Shown here: positions 5,924 through 7,727 of the stretch, piece after piece | Numbering within the stretch: position 1 is the stretch's first letter | How the letters are laid out: the number at the start of each line of letters is the position of its first letter | Assembly: GCA_024638355.1 (NCBI GenBank) | Contig: JAHEKO010000097.1 | Location: 1 to 7,727 of the forward strand | DNA from: Acidobacteriota bacterium | Lineage (GTDB): Bacteria > Acidobacteriota > Thermoanaerobaculia > Multivoradales > JAHEKO01 | DNA: 7,727 nucleotides | Direction: 5' to 3' | Position numbers and translations under genes: made by a program | The notes under the pieces: model-generated | Database searches by the model: none | What the model was told of the DNA's origin: nothing | What the model saw: the letters and a program-made list of their open reading frames with translations, nothing else

Positions 5924-6724
5924 CTAGAACGCCCAGACGACCAGTGCCTGGATCGCGCTCTCGTCGGTGTCCGGATCGCCCAGCTTGTTCATCCAGTACT
6001 GGTACTCGATCCCGATCGCGAAGTTCTTGGCCACGTAGTAGCGGAACTGCGGCTGCGCGAGAATCCAGGACTTGACCTTGTCGCCGAACTCGTTGTCGCG
6101 CCCGGCGATGTACTCGGCGTGGCCCTCGATCGAGAACTTGTTGTTCTGCGTCGCCCACCGCCAGTTGACGTCGAACATCCAGGAGTCGTCCTCCTTCGGC
6201 ACTCCCCCTCGGCTGACGCCGTCGCTCGAGTCGATGTAGGCGGTGATGTCGGTGTTCAGGAAGTTGAAGCCGCCGCCGGCATTCCAGGAGATGCCGATCC
6301 CGGGGAGGTACTTGAGCACCCGTGCCTGCGAGGCGTAGTTGAGGCCGGTGATCAGGCGGATGTCGCCGATCGCGCCCGAGCCCCGCTGCTTGCCGGTCAT
6401 CTTGCGGAAGCTGAAGTAGGGGTACCACTCGCCGTAGATGTCGTTGTCGTTGAACCCGTTGATGCCGTTCTCGGAGAGCAGCACGTCGAAGAAGAAGAAG
6501 TTGTCACCGTACTTCCAGCCGCTCGCGTGCTGGAGAGTGATGATCAAGGTGTCCTTGTCCTCCGACAGTCCCGGCGCAACGAATCCCAGGTAAGGCGTTG
6601 CCAGGCTGCCGTACTGGAAGTGCGTCTCGGTGTTGCTCCAGTCGGCCGCCTCGGCCGCCGGGGCCAGCAGCCCGATTAGGGCTACCGCGGCCAGTCCCGC
6701 TCCAAATCTGCTCCGAAGTTTCAT
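5924..6724 (-). CDS. Tsx/OmpK-like nucleoside-specific outer-membrane channel
   Basis: This 266-residue protein begins with a clear signal peptide (MKLRSRF, a hydrophobic core at 8-22, and an Ala-X-Ala site near 24-27), so the mature protein would start around ADWSNTE. The rest has the aromatic, alternating pattern of a beta-barrel and ends in ALVVWAF, a C-terminal Phe signal for insertion by the BAM machinery. HASGWKYGDNFFFFDV at 66-81 and IYGEWYPYFSF at 96-106 are typical of the Tsx/OmpK (Channel_Tsx) family, whose E. coli member lets nucleosides diffuse through the outer membrane. At about 240 mature residues it is a little shorter than E. coli Tsx. The gene follows a NupQ-type nucleoside ABC permease by 39 nt on the same strand, which strongly supports a nucleoside role. 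The ATG at 6724 has an excellent ribosome binding site. I withhold the symbol tsx because the protein is divergent and substrate specificity is inferred. A partial copy of its 3' end lies at 94-137. Confidence 0.87.
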   Translation of the reverse strand: MKLRSRFGAGLAAVALIGLLAPAAEAADWSNTETHFQYGSLATPYLGFVAPGLSEDKDTLIITLQHASGWKYGDNFFFFDVLLSENGINGFNDNDIYGEWYPYFSFRKMTGKQRGSGAIGDIRLITGLNYASQARVLKYLPGIGISWNAGGGFNFLNTDITAYIDSSDGVSRGGVPKEDDSWMFDVNWRWATQNNKFSIEGHAEYIAGRDNEFGDKVKSWILAQPQFRYYVAKNFAIGIEYQYWMNKLGDPDTDESAIQALVVWAF

Positions 6725-6730
6725 CGCTTG

Positions 6731-6738
6731 CCTCCCTT
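6731..6738 (-). promoter_or_regulatory. Strong ribosome binding site of the Tsx-like gene
   Basis: On the minus strand AAGGGAGG ends 6 nt before the ATG at 6724. It is among the best Shine-Dalgarno matches in the window and confirms the start that precedes the signal peptide. Confidence 0.8.
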
Positions 6739-6763
6739 TGGGTTGATTGAGTCTATTCCGGTT

Positions 6764-7702
6764 TCACCGCTCCTCGCGGGCATAGGGCACACCAAGGGCC
6801 GCCGGCGCGCCGATCCGCCGGCGGAGGGTCGAGCGCGACGCCATCACCAGGATGACGATCGTCAGCACGTAGGGCAACATCATCAGGAAGTAGGCCGGGA
6901 TGCCGACTCCGACCGCCTGGAGACGCAGCTGCAGCGCCTCGGCGCCGCCGAAGAGGTAGGCCCCGAGGAACGCCTTCGCCGGGTTCCAGCCGGCGAAGAT
7001 GACCAGCGCCAGGGTGATCCAGCCGCGGCCGCCGCTCATCTGCTCGATCCACATCGTGGTGTAGGCGAGCGACAGGTAGGCGCCGCCCACTCCGGCCATC
7101 GCGCCGCCGAAAACGACGCAGCCGTAGCGGATCCTCGCCACCGACACGCCGAGCGAATCGGCGGTCCCCGGGTTCTCCCCGACCGAGCGGATGGCGAGGC
7201 CGAGGTGCGTCTTGAACATCACCCACCAGGTGATGGGCACCAGCAGGAAGGAGAGATAGACCATGGCGTCCTGCTGGAAGAGCACCGCGCCCAGAACCGG
7301 GATCTGCGCCAACCCCGGCAGGTCCAACCGCTCGAAGCCGGGGCCGACCTGGCCGATCATCGCCTTGCCGAAGAAGCCGCTGATGCCGGTGCCGAGAATG
7401 GTGAGGGTCAGCCCGCTGACGATCTGGTCGGCGCGCAGGGTGATGGTGGTGAAGGCGTGGATCAGCGCGAAGAGGCCGCCGGCGACCGCCGCGGCCGCTA
7501 CTCCGAGCGGCGCGCTGCCGGTGGTGAAGCTGGTGTAGAAGCCGGTGATCGCCCCCACCAGCATCAGCCCCTCCAGGCCGACATTCAGCACCCCCGCGCG
7601 CTCGGAGTAGATCTCGCCGATGCAGACGAAGAGGATCGGCGTACCCGAGCGCACCGCCGCCTGCAGGATGGCGACCACCAGAACGCCGAGCTCACCCTCC
7701 AA
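6764..7702 (-). CDS. ABC transporter permease, nucleoside type (NupQ/YufQ-like)
   Basis: This 312-residue integral membrane protein matches the BPD_transp_2 permease family and in particular the NupQ/YufQ subgroup, which pairs with NupP, the ATPase NupO and a BmpA-type lipoprotein to import nucleosides such as guanosine. Signature stretches are SERAGVLNVGLEGLMLVGA at 33-51 near the N-terminus and the cytosolic coupling loop GLAIRSVGENPGTADSLGV at 168-186, which contacts the ATPase. About eight hydrophobic segments alternate with short polar loops. The length is normal for the subgroup (about 310-320). I accept the TTG start at 7702 because GGGAGG lies 6 nt upstream and the family's N-terminus begins there, although the frame stays open to the window edge. 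The stop is 39 nt before the Tsx-like gene, with no terminator between, so they share an operon. The other ABC components are not in the window and are expected upstream, off the right edge. Xylose/ribose-type permeases are a less likely alternative. Confidence 0.9.
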   Translation of the reverse strand: MEGELGVLVVAILQAAVRSGTPILFVCIGEIYSERAGVLNVGLEGLMLVGAITGFYTSFTTGSAPLGVAAAAVAGGLFALIHAFTTITLRADQIVSGLTLTILGTGISGFFGKAMIGQVGPGFERLDLPGLAQIPVLGAVLFQQDAMVYLSFLLVPITWWVMFKTHLGLAIRSVGENPGTADSLGVSVARIRYGCVVFGGAMAGVGGAYLSLAYTTMWIEQMSGGRGWITLALVIFAGWNPAKAFLGAYLFGGAEALQLRLQAVGVGIPAYFLMMLPYVLTIVILVMASRSTLRRRIGAPAALGVPYAREER

Positions 7703-7727
7703 CCGGAACCTCCCGCGATCGATAGAC
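7692..7727 (-). CDS. Possible C-terminal tail of an upstream gene (partial)
   Basis: In another minus-strand frame the sequence from the window edge reads VYRSREVPVGG and stops with TGA at 7692-7694, overlapping the permease start by 11 nt. In nup-type operons the NupP-like permease usually precedes the NupQ-like one with a short gap or overlap, so this may be its last residues. Eleven residues are too few to recognise a family, so this is inference from gene order. Confidence 0.3.
   Translation of the reverse strand, partial: VYRSREVPVGG
7709..7714 (-). promoter_or_regulatory. Ribosome binding site deciding the TTG start of the permease
   Basis: GGGAGG on the minus strand lies 6 nt before TTG at 7702. 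No ATG is available near this position, so this site is the main reason for accepting a TTG start. Confidence 0.65.

Noticed and set aside
94..5967. A mobile element bounded by the 44-bp direct repeats
   Set aside because: No integrase, transposase or inverted ends inside. The repeats differ mostly at synonymous codon positions, which suits paralogous gene ends better than attachment sites.

Overview
The window is GC-rich and densely coded, and it comes from a Gram-negative bacterium: it encodes an outer-membrane beta-barrel with a signal peptide and a C-terminal aromatic residue. The architecture of the large Ser/Thr kinase (soluble kinase, TolB-like domain, TPR array) is common in Acidobacteriota and is also seen in myxobacteria and Gemmatimonadota. 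An uncultured Acidobacteriota-like organism is therefore my best guess, but this is inference from gene content only.

Layout, left to right. Positions 1-393 hold no intact gene. They contain two gene remnants back to back: the last 14 codons of a second Tsx-like porin gene (minus strand, stop at 94) and the 3' part of an XRE-type helix-turn-helix gene (plus strand, stop at 393). Both lack their 5' ends, and the missing parts would have met at about 138-190. From 396 to 3517 there is a lipid or acyl-CoA block. A crotonase-family protein (minus) is divergent from a two-gene plus-strand operon made of a cyclopropane-fatty-acid-synthase-type methyltransferase and a delta-9-type acyl desaturase. 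From 3593 to 5881 is a 762-residue Ser/Thr kinase with TolB-like and TPR regions. From 5924 to the right edge, on the minus strand, is a nucleoside-uptake operon: a Tsx-family outer-membrane channel preceded by a NupQ/YufQ-type ABC permease, probably preceded in turn by the tail of another gene running off the window.

How the genes may work together. The desaturase would make a cis double bond in an acyl chain, and the methyltransferase could methylate or cyclopropanate that bond, so the pair is a plausible membrane-lipid tailoring unit. The divergent crotonase may act on related acyl-CoAs. On the right, the Tsx-like channel and the ABC permease would carry nucleosides across the outer and inner membranes respectively, from one transcript. 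The kinase has no membrane segment and is probably a cytosolic signalling protein whose partners are not visible here.

The most unusual observations are the co-transcribed Tsx plus NupQ trans-envelope module, the 44-bp echo of the tsx 3' end some 5.8 kb away, whose differences are mostly synonymous, and the crotonase that keeps one catalytic Glu but has Cys in place of the second. I see no CRISPR array, tRNA, rRNA, transposase or integrase.
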